Positions 40,201 through 52,900 are shown, counted from the first letter of the stretch. The stretch: 64,000 bases of DNA from Pagrus major (GCF_040436345.1 NC_133232.1:32935315-32999314), one strand, 5' to 3'. The notes: a model not told the origin generated them from the sequence alone. Numbers and translations: made by a program.

Positions 40201-41029
40201 GTCCTCCTGTGTCACACACCCCTGGGTGTCCTGGTAGTCCCGCTGTACAACCAGACGGAGGGAGGGATCGCTGACGGCTACTGGATGCTGGATTGTTTTG
40301 CAATCATACATAGTTCAACGGCTACGTTTTACACATGCGTAGGTCATGGCTGGATACTTTCATTTTACTTTAGAAGGAAAACAGAAATTGTATACGAAAA
40401 ATATTATACATTTATTATGAAAGGACATTGTTGAAGTCATTTTTATCTCTTTTTTTTTTTTAAATATCGTGATACATATTGTACCGTGGACGATATATAG
40501 TGGTGACATCACACTGGGGGTGTTTGGTATCATTGCAGTCCTAATATTTAAGGACTATTCTCACTGTCAGTTAATGTATTGATGAACCAATCAGTTGTTT
40601 TAATCTATAAAATGTGCTCAGATGTTTTGTCTTGTCCACAAACCAAAGACATTCAGTTAAGTGTGACAGAAACCAGAATGTTTTCATCATTCCTCTTCTG
40701 ACCTGACTTAGACACCAAACCAGAAACCCTCTCCTAGTTTTAGCCTCTATACAAATCTATTCCTGTCAGAAAACATTTGCTCCATCCACCGGTCCCCCGG
40801 TCCTCCACGGCTCTCTGCGCCCGGCAGTGTGCGCTCTGCCCCGGCTGTGATCCTCGCTGACAGCCGCTTCGCGCTCCACAAACGCAGATTTCGGTCTGAA
40901 TCCGTTTTTCTGGGACAAACTCTGAACACAGCTCACCTTCAGATTGTCTATAAATCGGACTTCCACGCTCGCTGCAACTTTGCCGGGATCCACGCAGAAG
41001 GAAAACATGTCATCCAGGGGAGCCGCCAT
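31243..41029 (-). CDS. smyd5: SET and MYND domain protein 5 (lysine methyltransferase)
   Basis: Complete coding region in 13 exons (minus strand, 5' to 3'): 41029-40937, 39014-38906, 38266-38127, 36554-36433, 36332-36263, 34733-34629, 34380-34318, 33413-33343, 32935-32829, 32623-32567, 32466-32372, 31941-31871, 31393-31243. All introns are GT-AG and phases join, giving 417 aa (human about 418). The split SET domain starts at GKGLFA (32-37). A MYND zinc finger has ligands C69/C72, C110/C113, C118/C122 and H131/C135. The SET core carries NHSC (314-317) and EICISY with Tyr350. Post-SET cysteines are C375, C377 and C380, followed by an acidic Glu-rich tail ending MTDV. The start has a strong context (AACATGG). 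The family methylates histone (H4K20 has been reported) and ribosomal protein lysines; catalysis here is inferred. Introns 1 and 2 are filled with transposons. The exon 9 donor (GTCACA) and exon 11 donor (GTCAGC) are weak. Confidence 0.95.
33990..34024. repeat. (ATTT)n low-complexity run
   Basis: TTTA tetranucleotides in tandem inside SMYD5 intron 7. Confidence 0.85.
34030..34185. mobile_element. Remnant of GCATTTCCCAAAATGTC-ended element
   Basis: Includes TATGCTAAGCTAATGTAACC, AGTGACATCAATCTTTTCAT, AAGCGGAGAAGCGCATTTCC and CAAAATGTC. This is one end of the teleost element whose other copy, with the CATTTTGGGAAATA end, lies at 50.26-50.60 kb. It sits in SMYD5 intron 7. Confidence 0.6.
35615..35702 (+). 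mobile_element. Probable LINE 3' tail
   Basis: TTATGGTCATGTCAATAAAG, then CTATTTGAATTTGAATTTGA. A terminal AATAAAG followed by short GAATTT repeats is typical of 3' ends of fish non-LTR retrotransposons. No reverse transcriptase is nearby, so this would be a dead 5'-truncated copy in SMYD5 intron 5. Confidence 0.5.
37670..37765 (+). mobile_element. Probable L2/CR1-like LINE 3' tail
   Basis: The sequence AAGCACTTTTTAAAAC, then TTTGAAAAGTGCTATGAAAA, then TATAAATAAAGTGAT resembles the conserved 3' end of vertebrate L2/CR1 elements. The copy is 5'-truncated and lies in SMYD5 intron 3. Confidence 0.5.
38613..38890 (+). mobile_element. MITE remnant (GGGCAAYATGGCCTAAAAA type)
   Basis: Left end TGGGCAACATGGCCTAAAAA, with TAATATTACTATG after it. 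The right part ends CATAACAATATAATATTGAT, about 20 bp before the intron boundary of SMYD5 exon 2. I recognise the phrases from a teleost miniature element. The right terminal repeat is lost. Confidence 0.55.
39051..39229 (+). mobile_element. hAT-type MITE, near-complete internally deleted copy
   Basis: The left terminus TAAGGCTGCAACTAA and the reverse complement of the right terminus (TAGAGCTGCAAAG) pair at GCTGCAA. The interior has TTTGGTCTAAAAAA, CCAGAAAATGTTGAAAACTG and TTTCAGTTTACTGTCATAAA, the hallmarks of the family. The flanking octamers CAACAAAC and AATCTAAC match at only 5 of 8 positions, so the target-site duplication is doubtful. It lies in SMYD5 intron 1. Confidence 0.65.
39521..40543. 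mobile_element. Non-autonomous hAT transposon, 1.02 kb
   Basis: The left terminus TAGGGAAGTAACGATATACC and the reverse complement of the right terminus (TAGGACTGCAATGATACCA) form an imperfect terminal inverted repeat. Flanks ATATTTAG (39513-39520) and ATATTTAA (40544-40551) are an 8-bp target-site duplication with one mismatch, as expected for hAT elements. No transposase domain was found inside. It carries a short internal tandem repeat at 39895-39975 and sits in SMYD5 intron 1. Confidence 0.8.
39895..39975. repeat. 15-16 bp tandem repeat inside hAT element
   Basis: Five copies of a unit GCTGTCTGCAGGGCC, varying at GGCCG/GGGCC. Reading frames across it on both strands are repeat translations. 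Confidence 0.9.
40558..40710 (+). mobile_element. hAT-type MITE fragment (GCTGCAACTAA family)
   Basis: Shows AATCAGTTGTTTTAATCTAT, AAAATGTGC, then TGTCTTGTCCACAAACCAAA and GACATTCAGTTAAG, matching the order of landmarks of the family. It starts right after the target-site duplication of the neighbouring hAT element, in SMYD5 intron 1. Confidence 0.5.
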
Positions 41030-41150
41030 GTTTGTGACGACCTTTCCCCTCTGAACCCGCCGCTGACGGGCTCATGTGCGCGGGGCGGCGGCAGCGACCC
41101 CCGCCGGAGGACGAGGGAACTGCAGCAGCATCAGCAGCTCTACTGCAGCT
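41030..41150 (-). promoter_or_regulatory. CpG-rich 5' region of SMYD5
   Basis: Immediately upstream of the SMYD5 start codon the sequence turns GC- and CpG-rich (GCGCGGGGCGGCGGCAGCGA on the plus strand, about 41077-41096). The CpG-dense part also runs into exon 1. This fits a TATA-less housekeeping promoter. The transcription start cannot be placed. Confidence 0.55.
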
Positions 41151-43997
41151 GACTGAAGCTGAAACTGAATATGAAGTGTTTGTTGTTTGTTTACTTTAGT
41201 AGCTTAGTAGTGATTGATTACTCTGGATGTTCAGTTTATTTAGATTAGAGTTAAAAACATGTAAATCTACAGGGGAGGGCCAGTGTCAGCTGCTGGGACG
41301 ATAAACCAGTAAACAAAAGCCTCTTCTGGAGGATAATCAAACTGAAATGTGCCTCTAAAACCTCTCAAGTCCCCTAGTGAGATAACATGTTAGAAACTGA
41401 AGGTGTATAGGGGTTTCAAGGGGTTCAGTTAAGATAATACGGAAAAACAAAAGAAAACCTGCAGGCGTCCGGCTATTTACAATAAGGATGGCCCTGATGC
41501 AGGTCTCCTGATCGCCTGGTGACTGTGTGGTCGCCTCACTTGGCTCACGAATAAACACAGTTTCCCTCACAAAATGAAATAGAGCAGCCAAGAAATCACA
41601 AAATCAACATTTTGTTTTGTTTTCGTTTTGTCTGGGACTTAGGTAAGACTGTTTTATAGGTAGAAGGGGTGGTGGAGGACCATGATGCGCTCTGGTTTTT
41701 GTCTGTTTTGTGTGTTTTTTACCAGAGCTGGAGAGGCATGCATTTCTTGCTTGCTTTTTTTGGGAAAACAGACCTAAAAAAAAACAAAAGGTACTGCAAA
41801 TGGATTTTCTGCAGCCGTAGGTGAAAAACTACTTAAAATGTTAATCAATATGACAACTAAATTTAAGGTAAATAAAAGAAATAAGAGACAAATACAAAGT
41901 AATGTACAGTAAATGGTGCAAACAGTAAAACAATGTGTCCAGAAGTCCAGAAATAAAGTCTTCACAACATTAAGCGGAGAAAAGGTATTTATTATATATT
42001 TTTTAGATAATATAGATAAATATTTTACATTGTTTGACTCGCAAACTTTAATTAATAACCTTGTAGAAGTATTATACAAAAAATTAAAAACACTAGCTCA
42101 TAATCAGCAGTATAATATATAGTTAATACTTTCACATTGTACAAAATAATTAATTCATTAGGAATACAGTTAAGAAACAGTCAGTAGTGGAGTGAAACGT
42201 CCTTCCTACACGTTAGGAAAGAGAGTTTAGTTTACAATATTTGGCTAAAAAACAAATAAGACAGTAGAGTTGTGCATGTTGTTTCACATTATCAGGGCAG
42301 GACGAGCTGTCGGCTACCAGTTTAAACAGTGTGTGAAGTCATGTACGTCTACAGCACGGTCTCCACGGTACAGTACAGCCGCTGACAGGGTGGATTCACA
42401 TCGAGAGGTACGCTCCTTTATTATTCCCTCATCAGCGTTTCTATCAGAATATATCAGCACTGCAGGGTTAGCGCTGAGTGTCCTAACACTTACAGTATAT
42501 TTTGAATACTATGGCAGAAAATATACCGAGGAGGCTTTTTTTTTTACACAAAACTCCTTTGACAGACAGGACATGACTGACAAATCAACCAAATAAATCA
42601 GCCGATGAGTTTATTGCAGATGGATCAGTAGCACCGTGTGTTGGCGGTCGATGAATAACAAATAGGTAGGTAGGTAGTTATCTAGTGTGTCCAGCAGAGG
42701 GCACTGATTGTTTATCCAACTGTAAAATGCACTCAGCACAAACTCTTTCATTAAAAACCAGATTTAATGGATTCTTGTCAGAAATGTTTGTGTATTTTTT
42801 TGTGTCTAATACCAACAAAGGATTGTAGATTTAGGATATAATGGAGATAATTAAGAACGTGGCTACAGAAGATGGTTTTCTCTACATGTGCCCATAGTCT
42901 TGTCGATGATGGTGAGGTAGAGTGCTGCCTAACACATATCTCCTGTAGGTGTTCGGTTTGGATGAGCTGTGTTGACTGTGAGGGTCACAGCAGATGATTT
43001 ACATCACGTCCACGCTCATCAAGTCATTACATGATCCCCAGTGTCCTGTATGAACGAATGAATCTAGTTTATCCTTTGTTTCCTTTACTGTCTCACCTGT
43101 GACAAAGAGTCTGGTAGGTTTAGATCCACTGGTTTAGGAGATATTGGGCTTGAATCATAATTGTTATTATAATTATTGATAATATTAAAGTCAATATTTG
43201 TATTTTAATTGATAGTATGACCTGTACCTGTATGTGAAAAGAGTTTCTTTCACCCAGCTCACAACTTAATTGTTTAGGTTGACTCTCACTACTCTCATCA
43301 GCTTCGTTGATTGGCCCAGCAAGCACAAAAAAAACACACTGTGCATCATCTTCTCAAAATCAAACAGCAGGCAGACTAGCAGAGTTTGCGACTAGCAAAC
43401 TAAATACACAAATATTTCTCCAGGAGTTGGTGGATTCACGTACAGTATATTGGATTCACATTTGCCAGGTGGACAAAAACTCCAAACGAATGCCATGTTG
43501 TTCAGTAAACCTGCTGGAGGTGATAATATATCAGTCATGTGCTTACAGACTCCCAAGTGGACAAAAAGTCAGTTATTGCAGAGTTAAAACCTTTGTCACT
43601 GGGTGAAATAGCAGCAAATACGAACTACGATTGAGTGGGCAGCATAGTATAGCCTGTGTGTGGGGAAACACTGTATTGTACATATTAAAATAATTGTATT
43701 AATTTAAAAAACAAAACTGATTTCACATGATTTCATATTTCATCCTCTATATACACAGCTTCTTCTTCATTTTTCAAGCCAGTCAGAAGTAACCATGACT
43801 CAATAATAATCGCTGGCTTCTCGAGATGTAAAATAAAATAAAAAACAGGTTTAGAAAGCCGGAGTTAGTACGCGATGATCTACAGGCTCGGCTATAATGG
43901 AGGAACCCTACTGAAGCTTCTCCTATCGAGAGCGCGGCCTCATTTCCATCCTCGCCCCCTGCCCTCCGTGCTCCTCTCCCACACCAACCAACATCCA
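41151..43997. other. Intergenic region SMYD5 to SFXN5, with SFXN5 3' UTR
   Basis: About 2.9 kb between the SMYD5 5' end and the SFXN5 stop. The right part must hold the SFXN5 3' UTR, but I see no minus-strand AATAAA close to the stop; the first TTTATT on the plus strand lies about 1.4-1.6 kb away (near 42416 and 42607). Frames of up to 108 codons have no recognisable domain. Confidence 0.5.
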
Positions 43998-46900
43998 TCA
44001 TAAACCCTTGTTGTAGGTCACCACCTTACAATCTGTTGCCATGGCGATCTCCGGCTCCAGGCGAGACACCTCAATCTGCGAAAAAAAACAAAAAGAAAAA
44101 CAAACATGAAGACTAAAGGTAAAAAAAATTTAGCTCTACATCTCTCCGAGTCTGACTTCAAGCCTGGAGAAACCCGTTTGGCTTTTTTTAATTAGACGTT
44201 GGAGGAGACATCTGGAGCAAGAGGTGAACACAGGCTCGTCAAATGTGCATTTCAAGTGACGTATAAGTAATTTGAATTTCTACCCAGCTGCTCCCTCAGC
44301 CATCTGGCCTTGAATCTGCAGCACAGAGGCAGCCGAACCGACGCTTCACTGTACCTGAGACATCTGGGGGAACAGGCTGATGGCCACGGGCAGCGAGAGG
44401 CCGAAGGTAACCAGGCACACGACGCTGTGGATGGGCAGCAACAATCTGCGGTTGCTCTGCAGAAATCGCAGCCTACACGAGTCAAGACAGTGATAAAAAA
44501 GGAAACCATGAGCCTTCTGTGTGGATCGATCCCGGGTGACTACTGCGAGTTATTTTTGGATACGGAGAAAAACATCATGTGCGGATTTGGGGAGCTATTT
44601 TCCACAATTAGCGGGTGGGAGATTTATCTGTCTGTGTGAAAGTCCCAGTTCTTGGTTTAATGAGTCAGACTGAACATATCCTCTTTTGTTTAATTACACA
44701 GAAATAGAAGTTCTATTTTTATTCAGACTTCTTTGTGTTTGAAAACACAAAAGGCTTTATCATTTCAGCTTTTGAGCCGGTTCCTCTTTGTGATCTATGA
44801 GTGAGCACATGCTGATTAGACCCAGTGGGGCACAACATATGTTAGCTCTGGCTTATTACACACATTAATATTTACAATATATTTTCTTCCCTACAAAGAC
44901 AGAGAGCAAGAGGCTAACTGAGGACAGGAGGAAACTGAAAGTAAAGGGGTTTTTGTGGCAGGTTAGCTGAGCTGCAAACAATTTCAGGAACAAGAAACGG
45001 GGAGGAAACAGAAGAAGCTTTATCTAAGACTAACTATGTCTTTGTCACCAGCTAGCTTTAACTTTACAGTTTTAAGCTCTTTTAAAGGCAGATTATATAT
45101 TTCTATGGTATAACATTATTTATATAGTGTACTAAGAGTGGAATGAAATCTTCATCATTAAATCATTATCCATAACTGCCTTTTAAATTAGCTTTGGGGC
45201 AGACTGACATGCATGAGTTATTATATTTAATTGTAGAGTTTCTCTTACTATCTTCTCCCTTTCTGTAACGGTGTTTAATCATCAGACGGTGGGTCATCAG
45301 GACCCCCACAAGGTGTCTCAAGATAAATCTGAGTGATGTAAGAACCACATAAACACAAAAATATATTTCTTTCACAACAAACTTTTTTTTTTTTGCTACA
45401 ATAACCTGTTTTTCTACTTAATAAGCAATTTACTGGGCTCTTAGGGCTTTTTGTTAAACAGGTTACAACAAGAAATGTGTGAGCGCTGATGAGGGACAGC
45501 ATTGCTTTGATTAAAAGCGTCACGAGGTGGCCAAAAAGGCTGAGAACCACTGATACAGGCGGTGTTTTCATCCTGACCCATGTCTAATCACTGCAGCATA
45601 ATAAGCAGACATTTCTCCTGTTTTTTAAGTAACGTTTTAAGCTAAAATGAAAAAAAGTGTTTTTTTTGTGTTTTCGTCCTTTTTAACAGTAGACAGACAT
45701 ACTTGGGATTTGGACTGCTGCTCAGACGATAGGCATTAAAAGACATGACCTGTGATAGGCATTTTTCATATTTTATGTTTCACAGACCTAATGATTGATT
45801 AGTTAATTGAGAAAATAATCGGTATCAATAATAAAAGTAACTTCTCCCAGTTATTTAAGACAAAAAGACAACTACACATTTCTGTACAAACCTCTCTAGG
45901 TAGGACATAATGATGGGGGGCAGCACGAAGATTGGCATCGGGAGGACCACACGTGTGAACGCAGTCTCCATAATCGCCTGAGGAAAAAGATGAGAACATT
46001 GTGTTCACGCTTCGTTTCAAATACTGCAATGAGCTGGATTTAATTTCCCCCTTTCAAGAGATCAGACGTGTGCTGAGCGACGGGAGCCGAGCAGGAAATT
46101 ATGCATTTGCATCCACCATCACTTTTACAAAATCAGCGAGAATATACAAACATATTTAGCGCAGTCCAGTAACACGTACACTGAGTGTACAAAAAGCAAC
46201 TCACATGCCTCGCAGCAATTTTGGATGATCCCACCACCTTCCCGTTGTTGTCCAGAACGTCGACACCTTCGGACAGCTCGTTGTGTCTCATCAGGCCCAC
46301 GTTACAGATGTTTGCACTTGCTGGAGAGAGAAAGGCAGCTTTTATAATCGGATACAATTCCACAGGACAAGAACAGACGCTGAAGACAAGAAATGCAGTC
46401 ACAGAAAACAATTAATTCCTTTAAAATCTTAAAGCAGTTTTAGAAAAGTGAGGTCATACAGGGCTGTAAAACACTATCAAACTACACTGAAATAAATATC
46501 TCTATACAGAAATGACATTAATGCAATTAACAAGTAGATTTGTGTTGACATCAGTAAGATGTTGTGACTCCAGCCAGCAGAGGGACACATAATTAGGGGG
46601 TAATTATGTGGCTCTCTGCTGGCACACAGGGTCCTTTTGAAAACCCACCTACAGCTGGGAAGGGGACAAGTCTCTGTATTATCATTCTGGTGGCAGGACT
46701 CAGCTTGTTGGCTTTCTGAATCAGCACATTCAGTCCCACCTATGAATACAAAAAAAACATGGTTGTTGCAACTTACTGTAACATCAGGACAGATACATCA
46801 GGGGGCCTCATTTCTAAAAGTGTTCTTAGATTTATACCTGCACTCCTGCAGCGTGCTTACGTTTGATTCATTACAGATGCTGAGCATAAAAAACCTTGTG

Positions 46901-49900
46901 TAAGCAGGTTCCAAGAAACTCGTCCGTAACTTACGCACCTGTGATCCATAAATCTCAAAGCAACTTAAAGGTCCCATATAATAGAAAGTGAGGTTTCCAT
47001 GTCTTTTTTGATAATAAAGCAGGTCCAGGTCCTATATGACTACTGTGAAAGTCTCAAAATGCTCAAGTAATGGAAAAATCCACACAGCCCGTATTCATCA
47101 CCGAGCATTTAAACGAGCCGTCAGGACTTTCTATGAGGTTGTGATGTCACAACTATACAATCACTACCCTCAACCACAAAAACACCGGCAGAGCTGATGT
47201 AGAAACACGCTGGTCGGTGCCTGCTCAGGCCTGTGAGAGCTGACGAATCAGAGCAGACGGGGGGTCCTTAAAGAGACAGGAGCTAAAACAGAGCGTTCAG
47301 AAAGAGGGTGAATAGAGGTGCTGTACCAGTGGACAGTAAAAGAAAAATAATGGCTTAGATACCCAAAACCAAAACATGAACCTGAAAAAGAGCACAATAT
47401 GGGACCTTTGAATGAAAAATGAAAAACGTCATTTGCGAGGTACGTGCCGCACGGGTTCTGAGAGGAGGGAAGACGTCTGTAAGTTTCAACACAACAAATC
47501 TTATCCGAGCTATGGAATATTAAATCATCCATTCGCTCTTGATCTTAACCTTTCTTACACTTAGGTGTGCATTTTAGTGTTCTGATACGAGGGTACTGAT
47601 GTCACTGAACAAGAAAGACACTCACTGCAATAGAAACGGCACTGGTCACAGCTCCTACGTAGCCTTGAAGAAACTTGGATGTTGGCGTAGGCTGAGGAGG
47701 AGCAAGAGAAATATTGCGATACAGCTGCTATAAAAACCCTCTGTATCGACACTTTTACATTGGGTGACCAAAAGTGGACAGATTGTCATTTTTTAGAGGT
47801 TTCCACAATAAATAGTTCCTGTACCTTTGTGGCGTTGCGGTTGGCATAGTTCACGCAGGCATTGTGACTTTGGTTCAGCCACTGTAGGAAAGAAGAGGGT
47901 TAAAGGAATGAGCAAAGGAAGAAAAGAAAATGTGGAGAGAAGGGATGAGGGAAATAAGGAAAGGGAGCAGAAAGGTGGAGGCAGGAAAGAAAGAAAGAAG
48001 CAACAGCACACAGAAAGAAGCAAACAGGGCAGCAGCACTTTGTTTTACAATGCCCTTGTTGCAGTGCATAACAGGTGGGAAAGCACTGCATGTACACAAT
48101 AAAAGTGCGCTTACCAGATGTTCAAAATGTACAATAAATGCAATGGTTGGTACAATATGTTGATTGTTTACAGTACCTGCCATATAATGGTAGACACCAC
48201 AGTCTGATTTGGGAGAAGAAGGCCAATGACCTAGATGAGACCAGGGAATAAGAGCTTATTTTTGGGGCAAAATAAGTCTTAAGTCTCATTTCATCTATCT
48301 CCAACCACGACCATGTAAATGGGTATCTGCACAGCCAAGTTCAGTTCTATGAAATGCATGACAATAAAACGTGTGACGTTCAAATGAGGACTTACAATCG
48401 GCGTTCCGAATGGTACATAACCTGCACAAGCGGAGAAATGATTGTCAGTGTAAAACAAGCTGACAAACGATGGAGAAACTTCAACAACTTTGGCAAAGAT
48501 CTTCATCTGAGGTCGTACCTGACATTCGAAATGGCATGAAGATCTTCTCTCCTGTGTCAGGATGAATGATGGCCTGCGTGCAGAGAGCATGACATCATCC
48601 TCATGCTGCCAGGAGCACCAGAGAGGCTTTGAATGTATGGAGGTGCGGCTAACCTGGGCTGATTTATGACTGGTGAAGCACTTACCTGCTTGATCTTCTG
48701 GGCTTCCCACAGCTGCACAGGTAAGCGGTGCAGTTAGAGAGAAGAACTACAATCAATCATGAGGTTCACATTTGTCTATTTTTATCTCATTATACAGCCT
48801 CACTTCATTTGTGTTGTATCACATCAACATCGATAAAGACTCACCTGACTGTCAGAGACTCCAGGTGGAAGCGTGCCATGTTTAAAGTCATCAAGTAGTT
48901 TGATGCTGTCTTTCAGCTCTTTCTGCAGACAAAAGAAAAGATTAAAAAAATAATCAAGAAAAATGATTACTAGCAGAAGTTGGACAAGACAATGACCTCT
49001 TTTCGTCATTTAACAAAAGCAGCCAGGTGTGTGTGAGTAAAAAGTTCTCTATTTTTTCTGTTTCATATTTAATGCAACCATATTGTGCACACATGTATCA
49101 GCCATACAGTCCAGAAAATGTTTTACCTCAGACACAAACAGCGTGCTGGGGTCAATGATGTCTATGAAGTGTCTGAGACGACCGAGGAATGAACCCTGGA
49201 AAAGACAGTATGAAAAGTAGTTAATACTTTATGAAGGTAGACACACAGTAACAGCAGACCATCCTCCCCTCTGTGAATGGATAATACCAATGTATTGTAG
49301 TTACACATAGCTTGAAAAAGTGACCCATCCTTTGTCCTTTAGACTTCCTTCATGAGGCAGTTAATGTGGAACTACAGAAGGCATTTTTCTGGAGAAGTTG
49401 CGGTGTGAATGCTGGATGTCAAAAAAGCTGATGCTAAACTGCATTGCTGGCTTTAAAAATTTGAATAAGGTTTGTTGAAAAGTTGATTGCTGATTTTAAT
49501 TTGTATAAAGAACCAGTTGAAAGAATATGAATAGTTGGACAAAAAAAACAGCAAATCACTGTAAGCAGAGAGCTAAACTGCATAGCTGGCTTAAGGACCC
49601 ATGTACAAGGGCTGAAGGAGTATGAACAGCTACTGGAAAACTGCTGGGTATTTTTTGTAAAGACACAACTGAAGGTATATGAAAAGTGGCTGGAGGCTAA
49701 ACTGCATTGCTTGAATTATGGCCTAGAGCTAAACAACAAAGAGACACTAAATGACCACTTGCTTGACTTCATATGAAGAAGCTACTGAAGGAGTATGAAC
49801 ATTGACTGGGAGCTAAACTGCATGACTTCACTAATTACTGGGATCTATACTGCAGCATTGGCTCAACTTTGTATGAAGATGCAGCTAAAGGAGTACGAAA

Positions 49901-52900
49901 AAGGAATAAAGAATGCAAAGTATAGTGTATGCTGGGAGCTAAACTGCTTTCCTGGAGTTAATTTGTATAAAGATGCAGCTGAAGGAGTATGAACATTGGC
50001 TGGTAGCTGAACTGCATTGCTTGAATTATGGCTTGGCGCTACACAACAAAGAGACACTAAACAACCACTTGCTTGACTTCGTATGAAGAAGCTACTGAAG
50101 GAGTATGAATATTGACTGGATGCTAAACTGCATTGCTACCTTAACTTTCTATTTAAAAAAAAGCCATATTAACTCTTTAGGTCACTAAAATACCCAAGAA
50201 ATGATAATGAACACCTCTGTATCCTAAGTGGTAGCTATGCCCATGTAAAAGCTGCGATTTGTTAATAGTTTAACATTTTGGGAAATATGGTTAGTATTTG
50301 TTTTGTCAAGAGTTTGATGTGAAGATTGGTACCATACATATCAAACTACAGCAAGGAGATGGTTAGCTTAGCACAAAGACTAGAAGGACAGGAAAACAGG
50401 TAGCTAGCGCAAGCAAAAGAACAAGAGGTTAATGCTAATAGGTGGATTTCGTTATCTTTGGGTGGAACAAGTCTAGCTGTTTACCACTGTTTCCAATCTT
50501 TGTGCTAAGATAACATAACCGACTGCTTCATATCCTGTGTACAGACATGAGAGTCAATCTTCTCATCTCACTCCCTGATTGAAAGCAGATTTTGAGTAAG
50601 TACTTGAGTAACTGTATATTTAAATATCCATGCAGGACAATGGGTCCTTGCTCTGGTTGCTAAATGAAGTGAGGTGCAGTTAAAGGCTCTGAATCATTAG
50701 TTAAAAGGACCTTTGAGCTCAGATTCTTGGCATGGCATGTTTTCCACACACAAATCCAGGCCATGTTAACAACATTTCGCCCAATTATCAAACGTATAAA
50801 AGCGGATGACAGAGTATTTGCCATACTAAATCGACAATGGAACAAAATACAACTGAGATGTAAAACCAAAATGTACAATTTAAGAAACTGCACAAACAAT
50901 CGTGAGTAACTTTACATTTAACAAACACATTCCTCCGAGTGAGGCCTGGAGCTGCTGGTCATGCGCCCTGTTTTCTGTTCCCCTCACTGTCTTCATCAGC
51001 ATGCCAATTGCTAGGCATGTGTGCCAACAGTCTGAAAAAGCCCTATAGCAGTTTATGCCAAGAGTCTCTTTGGCAAACCAGATGGGCGAAAACATGGCAG
51101 CTTCAATCAGATTCCCTCGGAGACATTTATCAGTTATGAAGGGCAGAAAACACAGTGGATAGACAGTGGAACAAACCCCTCTATATTTTAATTATCTGTT
51201 CGGCACCGAGTCCTAATTGAAATGACAGGAATTAACACCCAGTCCTGCTGAAGACTGTACATGTAAATCTTCCTGTACTGTATCTCTGCGTTTTCCTGCC
51301 ATTCCTCCATCACACGTCTCCTCCTCTGACAGGCCATATGTGCTGCAGTGCCGTTTTGCAAGTGTGCGGTAGAGACAGGATCCATGTGAGAAGCCGGCTT
51401 TAATTATGCATGAGCCTCAGCTCCCTGGAGAGTACACAACAAGGCTAGCAGAGACGAGCGCGGCAGAAAAGCACAGACAAACTGAGCGAGGTTCATGCTG
51501 ATTCAAGGACTGGCCTAATTTTAACCGCTTTGACGTAAGGAACTGAAAGTGTTACAGCACCTTTATCAAACCGACGTGAACTTCAGGTTGCAGATGGAGA
51601 GATAAAAAGGTTTAACAGGGTCCAATAGATTTTGTACTAGAAAACAGTAGAGTACACCCTTTTCCTCACAATTATTGTGATCTCAAAGTAGAATTTGCGA
51701 TGGCGATCGCATGAGACAAAGGCTGTAAATAAAGTGCTGTTTAGGCTGAAACATCCTGTGTTAATTGGTGTGTTCATGCGTGGATGATGGACCAACAGGC
51801 CTCCGGACATGAAACCCCTCCACCCCTCTGACATCAGAGCAAGAACCACCGGAGACACAAACCAAATGACTCTGTGTCTATTTGTGGTTCTTTAGGATCC
51901 GTTTTGTTGAGTTGTATTGTTTCTCTTTGTGTTTTTATTTTTGTGTCCTTGTGGTTGTCAGGCATCTTTATTTGTGGTCGTTCTGATTCTCTTGCATCCC
52001 GTCATTGTTTTGAGTCTGTGTGTAGTCATTTTACAGTTGTGTCATTTGGCACACGTGTGTTTTGCATGTATTGTTTCATGTATCTTTGTGGTTGATTTGT
52101 ACCTTTTTGTGGACATTTTGAGTCTCTTTGTGGCTGATTTGTGGTCTTATTTGTGTCTGTTTTTAGTCCTTTTGTGTGTTTTTTCTTCTCTTTGTGGCCG
52201 TTTTGTATCTCTTTATTGTCCTCGTGCAGTTGTGTTGAGTCTCTGAGGATGTGCTTCTCTTTGTGAAAATCTTGCGTCTCTGTGTAGTTGGTTTTCATCT
52301 TTTTGTGGCTGTTTCGAGTCTTTGTTGTCATTTTGTGTTTCTTTGTTGTCTTTTTGCATCTCTTATGCATTGTTATTTGTGGCTGTTTTGAGTCTCTTTG
52401 GGGTGTTTTTGCATCTCTGTGTAGTAATTTTGCAGTTGGTTTTCAGCTTTCTGTAGTTGTTTTGGGTCTATCTAAGGTGGTTCTGTATCTCCGCTCAGCT
52501 GTTTTGCATCAGTCTGTTTTGAGTCTGCGGTCGTCTCGTGTTTACTTGTTGTCTTTTTGCATCATCATTGTCACTGTTGTAGCTGTATGTCTCGTGGCTC
52601 ATTTTGTGTCTCGCATGGTTATTTTGTGTATCTTTGTAGCCATTCTGCATCGCCAGTGATCGTTTTGCACGTCTTTTTGACCATTTTGCAGTTTTCTGTG
52701 CATCTCTTTTTGCATCTCTTTGTGGTTTGATTGACTTTCCAACTAGAAATGTTGCCTTCAGGCTCCGGCCGAGGGCCCTTGGACCCCTTGAACCCCTGGG
52801 CCAGCCTCTAGCAGGCATGTTCAGTTAACGTGTTCAGTTTAAGTTGCTTTCTTTTCGGCTTTTTCCTTTTTTCCTCCCATTTTTTCCAATCGTCCATATG

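Noticed and set aside
44310..44639. 109-codon plus-strand frame
   Set aside because: It is antisense to SFXN5 exon 13 and has no independent support.
51917..52659. Hydrophobic frames of 109 and 123 codons resembling membrane proteins
   Set aside because: The Phe/Leu/Val/Cys richness comes from the T/G-rich minisatellite words in SFXN5 intron 1.
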